A stretch of DNA of 64,000 nucleotides from Dehalobacter sp. DCA (GCF_000305775.1 NC_018866.1:1488001-1552000), one strand, 5' to 3'. Counted from the stretch's first letter, positions 52,270 through 62,035 are shown. Notes: generated by a model from the sequence alone, not told the origin. Program-made: numbers and translations.

Positions 52270-53510
52270 TTGAGTTTATTTGTCGGTATTGATGTGAGTT
52301 CCAGTGATTTTAAAGTGCGAATCTTAGATGAGCGGGGTAATGAACCGGTAAAAAAACTGCGGGCTTTGAATGATCAGCCTGGTTGTGAGCAAGTTACCCG
52401 ATATCTCTCTGAAGCCTGCGCTAAAGAGAATGAGGACCGGCTGGTTATTGGTTTAGAGGCCACTTCCGTGTACAGTTGGCCGTTACAAATGTTCTTGGCG
52501 GAAGACCCTTGTTTAGCACCTTTACAGCCCCAAATCTATTCCTTTAACCCCAAGGTCGTTGCTAATTTCAAGAAAGCTTATGTGGACCTTCCGAAGAACG
52601 ACTGGATTGATGCCTGGGTCATTGCCGAACGTTTACGCTTCGGCCGGCTCCCAGAAGGCTCTCAGGTTGATTTCCGCTACTTACCATTACAGCGCCTCAC
52701 TCGCTTTCGTTGTCATATGATTGAGATGATCTCCAGAGAGAAGAACTATTTTCTCACGAACTTGTTCTTGAAGTTTAGCACGCTTGCCCAAGGTACGGTT
52801 TTTAGCAACACTTTCGGCGCTACTTCTGAATCCTTGACACTTGAGTTTTTTTCTCCAGAAGAGGTTGCGGCTCGACCGCTTGATGAACTGATTGATTTCC
52901 TCATGGAGAAAGGAAAAAGTCATTTCGAGGATCCAGAAGCCAAAGCCAGAGAGTTGAAGGAAGCCGCCCGCAAGGCCCATCGACTACGTGGAAGCCTATT
53001 GCAACCCATTAACCTTATCCTGGCCACGAGCATCGAAACCATCCACACTTTAGAGAAGCAGGTAAAGAAAATCGATAAGGCGATCGAAGCAGAAATCAGG
53101 CATTTCTCTAATACGCTCATTACCGTTCCCGGTATTGGCCCAGTGCTTTCAGCTGGTATTATTGCTGAGATTGGAGACATCCGTCGTTTTCCAAATGAAG
53201 GAGCCTTAGCAAAGTTTATTGGGTTAACCTGGCGTTCTCACCAGTCAGGTGATTTTACAGCCGATGACACACCCTTAACCCGAACCGGCAACACCTACTT
53301 GCGCAGTTATATCATCCAGGCTGCTAATTTAGTACGCCAAAAGGAACCGGAGTACAAAGCCTTCTACCACGTAAATTCTCGGAAAGTAAGACTCACCATC
53401 ATCGCCGTGCTCTAGTGCTTACTGCACGTAAACTCGTCCGTATGGTTGATGCTCTGCTACGCAGCAACCAAATCTATATGCCACATGGCAATAGGGGGAA
53501 TGCAAACTAA
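52270..53510 (+). pseudogene. IS110-family transposase, frameshifted near its C-terminus
   Basis: The N-terminal RuvC-like DEDD domain has GIDVSS (Asp8), GLEATSVY (Glu63) and NDWIDAW (Asp111, Asp114). A helical linker precedes the C-terminal transposase domain with VPGIGPVLSAGIIAEIGD and SHQSG, likely site of the catalytic Ser. It starts at TTG 52270 after a GAGGTGAT site. The open frame stops at 53415 (381 residues). Losing one T near 53371-53374 explains this: restoring it gives YHVKFSESKTHHHRRALVL and a natural end at 53508-53510. About 45 C-terminal residues are lost, so it is probably inactive, unless this is a sequencing error. Confidence 0.8.
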
Positions 53511-53666
53511 GCATGAACTACGATAATTGAAATCCCATTTTTGTAACTTTTTCCCATATCTTTTTGGGAATGAGATGGTTTCTTATTGTCTTTTTTACCC
53601 ACTGATTATTAACTTACTGAAAAATTGACTCGCTTAGGGTCTTGACATATTACCGAAGGACTTGAT

Positions 53667-54848
53667 CTAGTTTAATGTGTCGATTCTTTCATTTGGATTC
53701 ACAATTTCTGTGATACGGATTCCAAAGGTCTCGTTGATTACGACAACCTCGCACTTGGCGATAAGTTTGCCGTTAACAATCATATCGACCGGCTCGCCTG
53801 CCAGGCGGTCAAGTTCAACGACGGATCCGGGACCCAAATCCAGGATTTCCTTGATCGTTTTTATTGCTTTACCGAGCTCAACATTGACCTGGAGCGGAAC
53901 ATCATAAATCAGTCCTAGATTGCTTGGCAGACCTGCGAGCCCCCCCGAAGAAAGCGGTGCAAACTGCGCCGGCTGCACAAAGGTCGGTTGAACTCTCTGG
54001 GAAGGGAAATCCACAGGCGGCTGCCATATTGTCTCCATCGGCGAAGGTGGCGGAGCCTGCGACTTCGGTATCTGTGGCTCAGGCTGTACAGACATGGCTG
54101 GTGCAGTGTATTGGGGCTCCGGCACTGTCTCCTGTACCGGCGAGGTATACATCTGTCCCAGAAGCCTGTCGGCCATGCCTTTGGCAACTTCAAACGGGAG
54201 CACCTGAATCAGAACGCTGTCAATGATTCCTTCTATGATCATTCTAAAAGAAACTCTGATCAATGGTTCATCGGCATTCAGATTCTTGCTTAACTCATAA
54301 ACCTCATTCTCCTCCTCCGCTACGATGACGCGGGGAGGCGTGATGTCCACAACCGAATTGAACATCGTAGACATGGATGTGGCTGCCGATCCCATCATTT
54401 GATTCATGGCCTCTGAGATACCGCTTAACTGGATATCAGATAGTTCATTTGTCGGACTCTTGCCGGTCCCCCCCATCATCAGATCCACAATAATGGAACC
54501 GTCTTCGCGGGAAAGAACCAGCATATTGGATCCTTCAATCCCTTTTTTATATTTGACATCAATGAGAACATGCGGCACAGGATAATCTTCAAATATTTTC
54601 TGCGCTGTGGTCAGGTCAACTTTTGGAGCAGTTATCTCTACGCGCTTTCCGACAAGTTGAGATAAAGTTGTTGCCGCTGTCCCCATCGATATATTCGCAA
54701 TTTCCCCCATGGCGTCTTTTTCCATATCGGTAAGCTGAATCGTCTGGCTGCTACCTGAAACAGGCTCGTCGGCCTCTTGGGAATTGATATCCATCGAGCC
54801 GGACAGCAAGGCATCTATCTCCTCCTGCGAAAGCATTCCGTTACCCAT
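53667..54848 (-). CDS. fliY: flagellar motor switch phosphatase FliY
   Basis: A 393-residue switch protein. The N-terminal peptide MLSQEEIDALLSG resembles the CheY-P binding segment of FliM. The middle CheC-like domain has two phosphatase motifs (MGEIANISMGTAATTLSQLV and SEAMNQMMGSAATSMSTMF). A Pro/Gln-rich linker (about 240-310) leads to a C-terminal FliN/SpoA domain (VPLQVNVELGKAIKTIKEIL). Start chosen at ATG 54848, seven bases after GGGGGG. It overlaps fliM. Transcription past its 3' end now meets the IS110 element. Confidence 0.95.
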   Translation of the reverse strand: MGNGMLSQEEIDALLSGSMDINSQEADEPVSGSSQTIQLTDMEKDAMGEIANISMGTAATTLSQLVGKRVEITAPKVDLTTAQKIFEDYPVPHVLIDVKYKKGIEGSNMLVLSREDGSIIVDLMMGGTGKSPTNELSDIQLSGISEAMNQMMGSAATSMSTMFNSVVDITPPRVIVAEEENEVYELSKNLNADEPLIRVSFRMIIEGIIDSVLIQVLPFEVAKGMADRLLGQMYTSPVQETVPEPQYTAPAMSVQPEPQIPKSQAPPPSPMETIWQPPVDFPSQRVQPTFVQPAQFAPLSSGGLAGLPSNLGLIYDVPLQVNVELGKAIKTIKEILDLGPGSVVELDRLAGEPVDMIVNGKLIAKCEVVVINETFGIRITEIVNPNERIDTLN

Positions 54849-55833
54849 CCTCATTCCCCCCTTTTTTAATGACATTAGTAATCTGCACTGCCATTCTGTT
54901 TCCGAATAAACCAGGCATTCCTCTGAATTTGATGTATTCTCCGACGTAGACAGCGAGAGGATCCTTGATGCCCTGATTCAGAGGGATCACGTCCCCCCGT
55001 TCCAGGTTGATCAGATCCTGTATGGTAATCTGGGCTTTGCCGATAATGGCTTTCATCGGTACTCTGGCCCATTCAATCTTTTGCCGGATCAACTCTCTTT
55101 CCTCAGGGGATATGACCTTCCCTCCCGAAGAAAACAGCAGCAGATTATTTAATTTTTCTAAAATTGGTTTCATAACAATATAAGGAAGACAAACATTGAT
55201 CATCCCAGACTGCTCTTCAATCTTCACCTCCATGGTCACAACAACCACCATTTCGTTTGAAGCAACAATCTGCGTAAACTGGGAATTTGTCTCCACATTA
55301 ATTAGCTGAGGATTACCTTCAAAAATTTCAGCCCAGGCTTCCCCCATTAACTGAACAATCTTGCTGAGCCGGCTGACAATAATCTTACGTTCGATTTCCG
55401 TCAAATCACGGTTTTTAGCCGGTTCCATCCCATGTCCGCCGAGCAGTCTGTCCACCAGAATGAAGGCCAGTGAAGGACTGAGCTCGAGCAGACCATTTCC
55501 TTCCAGCGGCGGCATGCTGAAAATTCCAAGGATTGTCGGATAGGGCAGAGAACGGCTAAATTCATCATAAGTTACCTGCTCTGTAGACAGCACTTTGGCA
55601 TCTACAGCAGTGTGCATGTTCCCAGCCAGAAAAGTCGCCAGTGAGCGGCAAAAATTTTCATGGATATTCAGCAAGGAGTTCAACTGTCCTTTGGAAAACT
55701 TGTTGGGCCTTTTAAAATCATAAACTTTAATTTTATGAGGGCTGGACATTTTTATGGTTTCTTCATCAACTGAGCCGTCTGATAATGCATTTAGCAAAGC
55801 ATCGATTTCCGCCTGGGATAATACTTCACCCAT
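54841..55833 (-). CDS. fliM: flagellar motor switch protein FliM
   Basis: A 330-residue C-ring protein. The N-terminal LSQAEIDALLNAL is the CheY-P docking peptide. The middle domain has YDEFSRSLPYPTILGIFSM, and the C-terminal SpoA-like domain lies near RMAVQITNVI. Standard position after fliL. The ATG is preceded by AGGAGGG. Confidence 0.97.
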   Translation of the reverse strand: MGEVLSQAEIDALLNALSDGSVDEETIKMSSPHKIKVYDFKRPNKFSKGQLNSLLNIHENFCRSLATFLAGNMHTAVDAKVLSTEQVTYDEFSRSLPYPTILGIFSMPPLEGNGLLELSPSLAFILVDRLLGGHGMEPAKNRDLTEIERKIIVSRLSKIVQLMGEAWAEIFEGNPQLINVETNSQFTQIVASNEMVVVVTMEVKIEEQSGMINVCLPYIVMKPILEKLNNLLLFSSGGKVISPEERELIRQKIEWARVPMKAIIGKAQITIQDLINLERGDVIPLNQGIKDPLAVYVGEYIKFRGMPGLFGNRMAVQITNVIKKGGNEDG

Positions 55834-55868
55834 CCAATCCCTCCTCCTTTTAAACCATTTGAGATTTG

Positions 55869-56303
55869 TTAATCATAAATGAAATTTTTGAACAATACTT
55901 CTTTGATCTGGTCACCGCAGACATTATTCAGCTCGGTCAGCAGCTCCTCTTTGAGTTTTTCACGTCCTTCATTTGTCCGAATATCGTCAATTCCTTTCGA
56001 ACCAATCACGGAAATGATACGGTCTCTCAAGAATATCTCTTTTGCAGTAATCTTCTCTTGAGATTTCTTGTTCACGCCTTCCAGCACAATATTCGTCTTT
56101 ACCATTCCACCTCCGTCGAGGTTGATCATGAATTCGTCTTTCATTTCAATCAGCGGTCCGACTTCCTCCGTAACTTTTTCGACCTGTGCGGTGCCAGAAC
56201 TGGAACCCGGGAAGATTTTATCTTTAGCAATCGTGCCGCCTACGCCAAGCCCTGCTCCGATAACAATAAAGATAAGGGGTACAATAATTCTTTTAATTTT
56301 CAT
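55869..56303 (-). CDS. fliL: flagellar basal body-associated protein FliL
   Basis: A 144-residue single-span membrane protein: a helix at about 5-28 (IIVPLIFIVIGAGLGVGGTI), then a periplasmic-side FliL domain (FLRDRIISVIGSKGIDDIRT). It stabilises stators around the motor. Start at ATG 56303 with AGGAGGA 10 bases upstream; a GTG two codons before is also possible. It overlaps flbD. Confidence 0.92.
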   Translation of the reverse strand: MKIKRIIVPLIFIVIGAGLGVGGTIAKDKIFPGSSSGTAQVEKVTEEVGPLIEMKDEFMINLDGGGMVKTNIVLEGVNKKSQEKITAKEIFLRDRIISVIGSKGIDDIRTNEGREKLKEELLTELNNVCGDQIKEVLFKNFIYD

Positions 56304-56508
56304 TACCACGGGTTCCTCCTCTGAATTCTGGATGGCAGCGTCTTCGAAATTCTGCAATCCTTTCGATGAGCTCATCAATGGATTCTTTGACGACGTATTT
56401 CTTTTCAGTGGTCAGTGTAATGACCGTGTCGGGAGTAGCCTCCGCCGTCTCAATCAAATCGGGGTTTATTGTAAATTCTTTGTTGTTCAGTCTTGTCAAA
56501 TAAATCAC
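56293..56508 (-). CDS. flbD: flagellar FlbD family protein
   Basis: A 71-residue protein that starts at GTG 56508 (VIYLTRLNNKEFTINPDLIE), preceded by AGGAGG six bases upstream. The segment ATPDTVITLTTEKKYVVKES is the family hallmark. This is the small FlbD found in Gram-positive flagellar operons (also called SwrD), which affects motor torque or stator function in B. subtilis. It is unrelated to the sigma-54 activator FlbD. Confidence 0.9.
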   Translation of the reverse strand: MIYLTRLNNKEFTINPDLIETAEATPDTVITLTTEKKYVVKESIDELIERIAEFRRRCHPEFRGGTRGNEN

Positions 56509-56521
56509 ATCAATCCTCCTG

Positions 56522-56956
56522 TCATTTCCAGCCTCTGAGGTTCTGGGCAATTTCATCAATCTCAGATTGTTCTTTTTTTAATTTTGTCATATAAAAAAGT
56601 CTTATTTTTTTTTCTTTAAGCCTTTTGTATTTTTCTGTTTTAATTCGGCATTCCAGCAGCTTTTCCCTTTGTTTTTCGACCCGAATATTTTGTTCTTCGA
56701 CTTCTTTTTCTCGCTTCAGCAAAATATTCTTTTGATCACAACAGTATCTTTGCCAGAGGTTCAGTATCTGCGGCTCTTCAAGACAAGCTATTTTTTGTTT
56801 CTCGAAGGCCTTGTTCAAAAGCTGCGTTTGGAGATCTCTTTGTTCAGTCAAGTTGTGCAGCGTTCTGAGCTCCTGCGCCAGTAACCCCTGCTCGATGTCC
56901 ATATCCTGCTCGGCAAGCCGCAGAGAAGCCTCCAAACGGAATTTGAAAGGCATCAC
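56522..56956 (-). CDS. fliJ: flagellar export chaperone FliJ
   Basis: A 144-residue, almost wholly coiled-coil protein (PFKFRLEASLRLAEQDMDIE, then long charged heptads). It is a stalk-like partner of the FliI ATPase and interacts with FlhA. The family is poorly conserved in sequence; the call relies on coiled-coil content, size and position right after fliI, with a four-base overlap. Base composition is slightly more AT-rich than its neighbours. Confidence 0.88.
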   Translation of the reverse strand: MMPFKFRLEASLRLAEQDMDIEQGLLAQELRTLHNLTEQRDLQTQLLNKAFEKQKIACLEEPQILNLWQRYCCDQKNILLKREKEVEEQNIRVEKQREKLLECRIKTEKYKRLKEKKIRLFYMTKLKKEQSEIDEIAQNLRGWK

Positions 56957-58266
56957 TTATCGCCCTCTTCAAAAACATTTTTCATGAAGCTCAGCATTTC
57001 GGCAAAACAGCATTTTTCATCCGTATTCTGACAGACGAAAGCGCGTATCTTTTCATGATGCTTGATAGCCTGGTCAATCCGACTGCTGCTTCCCGCCACA
57101 TAGGCACCGATGTCAATCAAGTCCTTGGCTTCGTGATAGACTGCGAGATGCTCCCGGATTTTCCCGGCGAGTTCCCTGACCTGCGGATCCGCAACATCGC
57201 TCATTAAGCGGCTGATGGATTGCAGGATGTCGATGGACGGATAATGGTTTTTCGACGCCAGTTCCCTGGTCAGAACAATATGGCCGTCCAGTATTCCCCT
57301 TACAGCATCCGCAATCGGTTCATTATGGTCATCACCGTCAACAAGGACGGTATAGATCCCTGTAATACTGCCTTTTTCGGATAGACCAACCCTTTCCAAC
57401 AGTTTTGGCAGCATGGCAAATACCGACGGAGGATATCCCCTGGTTGCCGGAGGTTCTCCGACTGTTAAGCCTATCTCCCGCTGGGCCATCGCGAAACGGG
57501 TCACGGAGTCCATCATGAACAGCACATTTTTACCTTTGTCGCGGAAATATTCGGCGACTGCAGTTGCCGTGAAGGCGGCTTTCATTCTGACGAGAGCAGG
57601 TTGGTCGGATGTCGCGACAACGATCACAGACCGGGATAGACCCTCTTCTCCAAGGTCTTTCTCCATAAAATCCCGCAATTCCCGTCCGCGTTCCCCAACG
57701 AGCGCAATCACGTTCACATCGGCTTCCGAATTCCGGGCCATCATCCCCAAAAGGGTGCTTTTACCGACACCTGATCCGGCAAATATCCCCATTCTCTGGC
57801 CTCTGCCCATTGTCAGCAGCCCGTCGATGCCTCTAACCCCAACGTTAAGAGGCTCACAAATACGCGGTCTGAACAGCGCACTGGGTGGCTTATTATGAAG
57901 CGGATACGATTGATCCGTATTCAAAGGTCTGCCATCAAGCGGCTGACCAAGCCCGTCAAGGATTCTGCCCAGCAATTCAGGCCCGACTTTGACATTCAGC
58001 GTTTCATCCTGGGGGATCACCTTATCGCCCGGGGCTACACCTTCCAACTCCCCGAGAGGCATAAGCAGTGTTTTTGTTCCTCTGAAGCCAGCGACCTCAG
58101 CAGGGATCGCTTTGGAGTTTGAAGCCATAATATGGCAGTATTTTCCGACGCTGGCCCTCGGGCCATCCGCTTCAACCAAAAGGCCGCTGATTTTAGAGAC
58201 TAATCCCCGGGCCGAAATAGGCTCGTATTGTTCAATTTTCTGGGCCAGCGCCTTCCAGTCGGCCAT
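56953..58266 (-). CDS. fliI: flagellar export ATPase FliI
   Basis: A 437-residue F1-like ATPase. Walker A is GIFAGSGVGKSTLLGMMA (about residue 165), then ALVGERGRELRDFMEK, Walker B FMMDSVTRFAMAQREIGL and GEPPATRGYPPSVFAMLPKL. It energises export with FliH and FliJ. GAGGAG precedes the ATG. It overlaps fliH by 35 bp. Confidence 0.97.
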   Translation of the reverse strand: MADWKALAQKIEQYEPISARGLVSKISGLLVEADGPRASVGKYCHIMASNSKAIPAEVAGFRGTKTLLMPLGELEGVAPGDKVIPQDETLNVKVGPELLGRILDGLGQPLDGRPLNTDQSYPLHNKPPSALFRPRICEPLNVGVRGIDGLLTMGRGQRMGIFAGSGVGKSTLLGMMARNSEADVNVIALVGERGRELRDFMEKDLGEEGLSRSVIVVATSDQPALVRMKAAFTATAVAEYFRDKGKNVLFMMDSVTRFAMAQREIGLTVGEPPATRGYPPSVFAMLPKLLERVGLSEKGSITGIYTVLVDGDDHNEPIADAVRGILDGHIVLTRELASKNHYPSIDILQSISRLMSDVADPQVRELAGKIREHLAVYHEAKDLIDIGAYVAGSSSRIDQAIKHHEKIRAFVCQNTDEKCCFAEMLSFMKNVFEEGDK

Positions 58267-59098
58267 ACTTCAACTCCTCCTTGAGGTATTTCTCTATCTT
58301 TTCCAGCTGCAGTTCGATCCGGGCATCAAATATTCCCTCGGAACATTCCAAAAATGCATCTCCGGCCTTGAGCGTTTCATCGACAATGACCGGATAACCA
58401 GGTTTGTACTCAGCCGGGAGATCTTTATACCAATCCCAATCTTTACTGGACAGATGAATTTTTATGCTCTGTTTGTCACTGGGCAGCAGGGTAAGATTCT
58501 TGATGATGCCCAAAAGAATTTCAGGATCGATGTCCAATGAGGTATGAATAATTCTGCTGCAAATCTTCAGGCAAAGGTCTGACAGTTCCCTGTCTGCTTT
58601 ATTTAATTCATCCGCCAGGATCTTTTGAGCCATCTCCAGATAGTTTCTGGCCTGCTGGGTAATCACGTCGGCCTGAGACTGAGCTTCTTCAAGCCCCTTA
58701 TTATAACCTTCCGTGAAAGCGACAGGTGCAATCTCGCTTTTGACTTTTTCCTGATACTCGACGGTTAAAGCTTCGCTTTCCTTCCGAGCATTTTCAATGA
58801 TTTCAGCCGATGTTTTTTGGGCTTCGGCAATCAGCTCATCGGCTTCAGCCCTAGCTTTCGCCAGGATATCGGAGACCTCCGGTCCCCAGTCTTCCTCTGC
58901 AATCGAAGCCGTTTCAGTCACACACTGCTCCATGACCGTACGGTCCTCAGTAACGGACAGCACGGCCAAGGCAGACGAAGTATCGTAAACATTCGTCCTA
59001 TTTCTGTATTTCTCCGGATCAGGTGACTCCAGAATACGTGGAGAAGTAATTTCAATGACTTTGCTCTTCAGAACTGAGGTTTTAGTAGATAATTTCAT
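58232..59098 (-). CDS. fliH: flagellar assembly protein FliH
   Basis: A 288-residue stator-like regulator of FliI. A long coiled coil (about 75-190) with repeated Ala/Glu (AKARAEADELIAEAQKTSAE) precedes the C-terminal FliI-binding domain (LLGIIKNLTLLPSDKQSIKI). Start at ATG 59098 overlaps the fliG end by 17 bp. Sequence is divergent; context makes the call secure. Confidence 0.9.
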   Translation of the reverse strand: MKLSTKTSVLKSKVIEITSPRILESPDPEKYRNRTNVYDTSSALAVLSVTEDRTVMEQCVTETASIAEEDWGPEVSDILAKARAEADELIAEAQKTSAEIIENARKESEALTVEYQEKVKSEIAPVAFTEGYNKGLEEAQSQADVITQQARNYLEMAQKILADELNKADRELSDLCLKICSRIIHTSLDIDPEILLGIIKNLTLLPSDKQSIKIHLSSKDWDWYKDLPAEYKPGYPVIVDETLKAGDAFLECSEGIFDARIELQLEKIEKYLKEELKYGRLEGAGPEN

Positions 59099-60089
59099 CT
59101 GCACCACCTCTGGAGATCACAATCGCTCCAGCTTCTTCCAGCTTACGAATTACTTTGACAATCTTCTGCTGGGCCTCTTCAACTTCACGCAGCCGAACGG
59201 GGCCCATAAACTGCATATCTTCCTTCAGCATACCGGCAGACCTGCTGGACATATTCGTGAGAATCTTCTGCGTGACATCTTCGTTGGAACCTTTCAGGGC
59301 CAAGGCAAGGTCCTTGGTTTCAACTTCACGCAGCACCAGCTGAACAGAACGATCGTCAAGCAGGATGACATCATCAAACACAAACATCTGCCGCTTAATC
59401 TGTTCGGCGAGATCCGGATCATCCATTTCCAGAACATCCATGACGGTTTTTAACGTACCAGGATCTGCCCTGTTAAGCATATCAACGACAGACTGCATCC
59501 CGCCTGAAGATGTATAATCGGTCGGGGCAAGATTGGAGATTTTGTTTTCAAGGACCTTCTCAATTTCTTTCAGCACTTCCGGGCTTGTTCTTCCCATCAG
59601 GGCAATCCTTTTTGTTACTTCAGCCTGCAGATCCTGAGGCAGACTCGCTAAAATCGTAGCTGCTTTATCCGGCGGAAGGTGAGTCATAATTAAAGAAATT
59701 GTTTGCGGATGCTCGCCTTGGATAAAAGAAAACAGCTGTTTAGGATCCGTGCGGCGGACAATGTCAAACGGACGCATCTTCAAAGAAGAGGACAAGCGTC
59801 CAATAATATCAAATGCTCTTTGCTGTCCCAAAGCCCTTTCTAATACATCCCTGGCATATTCAATGCCGCCTTGCGCAATGTAATTGCTGGCCAGACACAT
59901 TTTATGAAATTCATCAATGACCGAGTCTCTCTGTTCCTCAGACACCTTGCGCATATTAGACATTTCCAACGTAAGCTGTTCGATCTCCGGCTCCGAAAGA
60001 AATTTAATGATCTCCGAAGATCTTTCCGGACCCAAGGTAATCAGTAGTACTGCTGCTTTTTGTAATCCCGTAAAAATTCCGCTGCTCAT
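59082..60089 (-). CDS. fliG: flagellar motor switch protein FliG
   Basis: A 335-residue C-ring protein that transmits torque from the stators. The N-terminal domain has QKAAVLLITLGPERSSEIIK, the middle the EHPQTISLIMTHLPPDKAA (EHPQ) motif, and the C-terminal charged torque helix VSTKDLALALKG-like VETKDLALALKG and MSSRSAGMLKED. Standard order fliF-fliG-fliH. Confidence 0.97.
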   Translation of the reverse strand: MSSGIFTGLQKAAVLLITLGPERSSEIIKFLSEPEIEQLTLEMSNMRKVSEEQRDSVIDEFHKMCLASNYIAQGGIEYARDVLERALGQQRAFDIIGRLSSSLKMRPFDIVRRTDPKQLFSFIQGEHPQTISLIMTHLPPDKAATILASLPQDLQAEVTKRIALMGRTSPEVLKEIEKVLENKISNLAPTDYTSSGGMQSVVDMLNRADPGTLKTVMDVLEMDDPDLAEQIKRQMFVFDDVILLDDRSVQLVLREVETKDLALALKGSNEDVTQKILTNMSSRSAGMLKEDMQFMGPVRLREVEEAQQKIVKVIRKLEEAGAIVISRGGADEIIY

Positions 60090-60091
60090 CC

Positions 60092-61693
60092 TTATTGCTC
60101 CTCAGTCAGCCAAGTTTTGACTAATCTTGCCACATCATCCGGATTTTCCACCGTATATTTTTCGACTTCTTGACGGATCTTCTCTTTTTCAATTTCTTCC
60201 GTAGTTTTTGCTTTCTTCCGTGCAAGTTTCAAGTCGGCTTGACGTTCGGCCTCAATCTGCGACGCCAGGATCTGCTCAGCTTCCTGCAGCGTGACAAATC
60301 TCGATCCATCTGCCATATTCATCGACTCGATCGCCAATTCTTTCTTTTTCGATCTGGACCGTAAGAATGCAATCAGAAGAGCAATCGCCAGCAGCACACC
60401 TCCGCCAATCTCCGCATACAGTAGAATTTGAGCCTTGCGGGCGGCTTCTTCTATCGCCGCCTGCTCTTCAAGCGCCGTCGTCTTTTCAAAAGGCAGTCTG
60501 GCCGCCTCAATCACATCACCGCGATCCTGATTATAACCGACCGCGGAAGAAACAATATTTTTGATATTATCAAGCTGTTCATCCGTCACACTGTCCGAAT
60601 CCGCCAGAACAGATACGGTCAGTCTTTTGATTTGCCCGGGACTTACGACCGTTTCTTCCTGGGTCATGCTTGGCTGGAAATTCTCCGTCAAACTGTTTTT
60701 TTCTGAAGTCGAAGTTGTGCCGTTCTGTCCGGTGACAGGATATCCGGGCACATTGGTTTCTGTCCCTGCAACACCGCCGTTAGAAGAAGTATTACTACTT
60801 TTCTCTGTGACTTCCTGACGGCTGGTAACAGCCCCGGTTTCATTTTTCTGACTGGTAATCTTTTTTTGATCAAAGTCAATGGTAGCATTCGCTCTGACAA
60901 TCGTTGTACCGGCCCCAAATACTTTATCCAGCATCGTTTGCACGGAATTCTGAATGTCATTTTCATATGTTTGCTGAACCTGAAGCTGGGTCGCGGATAA
61001 TTTTTGCGGGGAAGTGCTGCTCCCGAGAATGTCGGATAAGACATTGCCATCGGTATCAACAATCGTCACTTTATCAATACTAAGTCCTTCGACCGAATAA
61101 GATAAAAGATTTGCGATTGCCCTAACCTTATCTTCCGACATCTCCTTTCCGTATTTTCGTTTGATCGTTACAGCAGCGGTTGTGTCTTTCTGTTGTTCGG
61201 AGAACAGCGCGTCTTCCGGCATAACAATATGAACCCTTGCATATTCCACACCGTCAAGCGTTCCAATCGTTTGTTCCAGTTCAGTCTGCAATCCCAATAC
61301 ATACCTCAGTTTACGGTCTTCGTCAGTTTCACCGATTCTCATCTGATTCAGATAATCAAAACTGAACTTGCTTTCACTGGGCAGGGCTTGATTGGCTAGC
61401 TGCAACCGGACTTCTGCAACATCCTTTTGAGGAACCTCGATAGTTGAACCCCCATCCGCCAGTTGATATTCAACATTCAATCCTTTGAGTGCCTCCGTGA
61501 TCGCTCCGGCTTCCGTAGTTTCCAAATTAGAAAACAGAACCGTATACTGAGGACGGCTTGCCCAAAAGATAAGGCTGATCAAAGCAGTCGCAACAATAAC
61601 CGGTGCGGCCACTAGAATAATCCTTTGCGGGCTGGTCAGTTTTTCCCAAAAATTACGTACAGCATTCAGTATTTCCGTTAAGGAAAAATTCAA
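60092..61693 (-). CDS. fliF: flagellar MS-ring protein FliF
   Basis: A 533-residue membrane ring protein. Transmembrane helices at about 25-45 and 435-455 flank a periplasmic region with the YscJ-like ring domain (ARVHIVMPEDALFSEQQKDT). The C-terminal cytoplasmic tail that binds FliG is present. It starts at TTG 61693 after AAAGG. Ser/Thr/Gly-rich segment around 300-340 is typical of the beta-collar loop. Confidence 0.96.
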   Translation of the reverse strand: MNFSLTEILNAVRNFWEKLTSPQRIILVAAPVIVATALISLIFWASRPQYTVLFSNLETTEAGAITEALKGLNVEYQLADGGSTIEVPQKDVAEVRLQLANQALPSESKFSFDYLNQMRIGETDEDRKLRYVLGLQTELEQTIGTLDGVEYARVHIVMPEDALFSEQQKDTTAAVTIKRKYGKEMSEDKVRAIANLLSYSVEGLSIDKVTIVDTDGNVLSDILGSSTSPQKLSATQLQVQQTYENDIQNSVQTMLDKVFGAGTTIVRANATIDFDQKKITSQKNETGAVTSRQEVTEKSSNTSSNGGVAGTETNVPGYPVTGQNGTTSTSEKNSLTENFQPSMTQEETVVSPGQIKRLTVSVLADSDSVTDEQLDNIKNIVSSAVGYNQDRGDVIEAARLPFEKTTALEEQAAIEEAARKAQILLYAEIGGGVLLAIALLIAFLRSRSKKKELAIESMNMADGSRFVTLQEAEQILASQIEAERQADLKLARKKAKTTEEIEKEKIRQEVEKYTVENPDDVARLVKTWLTEEQ

Positions 61694-61711
61694 CTACCTT
61701 TCCCCCTAGAA

Positions 61712-62032
61712 TTAGATTTGCATCTGCATGATCTGATTATAAGCATCAACAACTTTATTGCGCACGGTAACCGCCAGTCCTAAAGCCAGGCTGGCTTTTT
61801 CCATCGCAATGACCGGCGTATGGAAATCATCGACTTGACCCGTGGCCAGATCTGCCGCAGCCTGTTCAGCTTCAGACTGCGTACTCTCAAGCTTATCGAG
61901 CGCGTCACTCAGGAAAGAAGAAAAATCAGCGGAACCATTGGTATTGTTCGCTTTGGATGTTTGGGAAGTACCAGAGTTATCCAAAGGGGAAAGCGGAACA
62001 ATTGTCGTGAAAGGACCAATCGCATTACTCAT
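61712..62032 (-). CDS. fliE: flagellar hook-basal body protein FliE
   Basis: A 106-residue rod adaptor linking the MS ring to the rod. The conserved C-terminal half reads EKASLALGLAVTVRNKVVDA and ends YNQIMQMQI. It follows flgC with three bases between, the usual flgC-fliE-fliF order. Confidence 0.94.
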   Translation of the reverse strand: MSNAIGPFTTIVPLSPLDNSGTSQTSKANNTNGSADFSSFLSDALDKLESTQSEAEQAAADLATGQVDDFHTPVIAMEKASLALGLAVTVRNKVVDAYNQIMQMQI

Positions 62033-62035
62033 TTT

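Larger units (their letters stand above)
51917..53640 (+). mobile_element. IS110-family insertion sequence (limits approximate)
   Basis: The element consists of a transposase reading frame (52270-53510) with a 5' noncoding region of up to about 350 bp. It lies within the fliY-cheY gap of an otherwise tightly packed flagellar operon, on the opposite strand to the operon. IS110 elements have no long terminal inverted repeats and leave no obvious target duplication, so I cannot fix either end. The stated limits are the outer range, bounded by the hairpin at 51862-51916 and the fliY stop. Confidence 0.6.
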
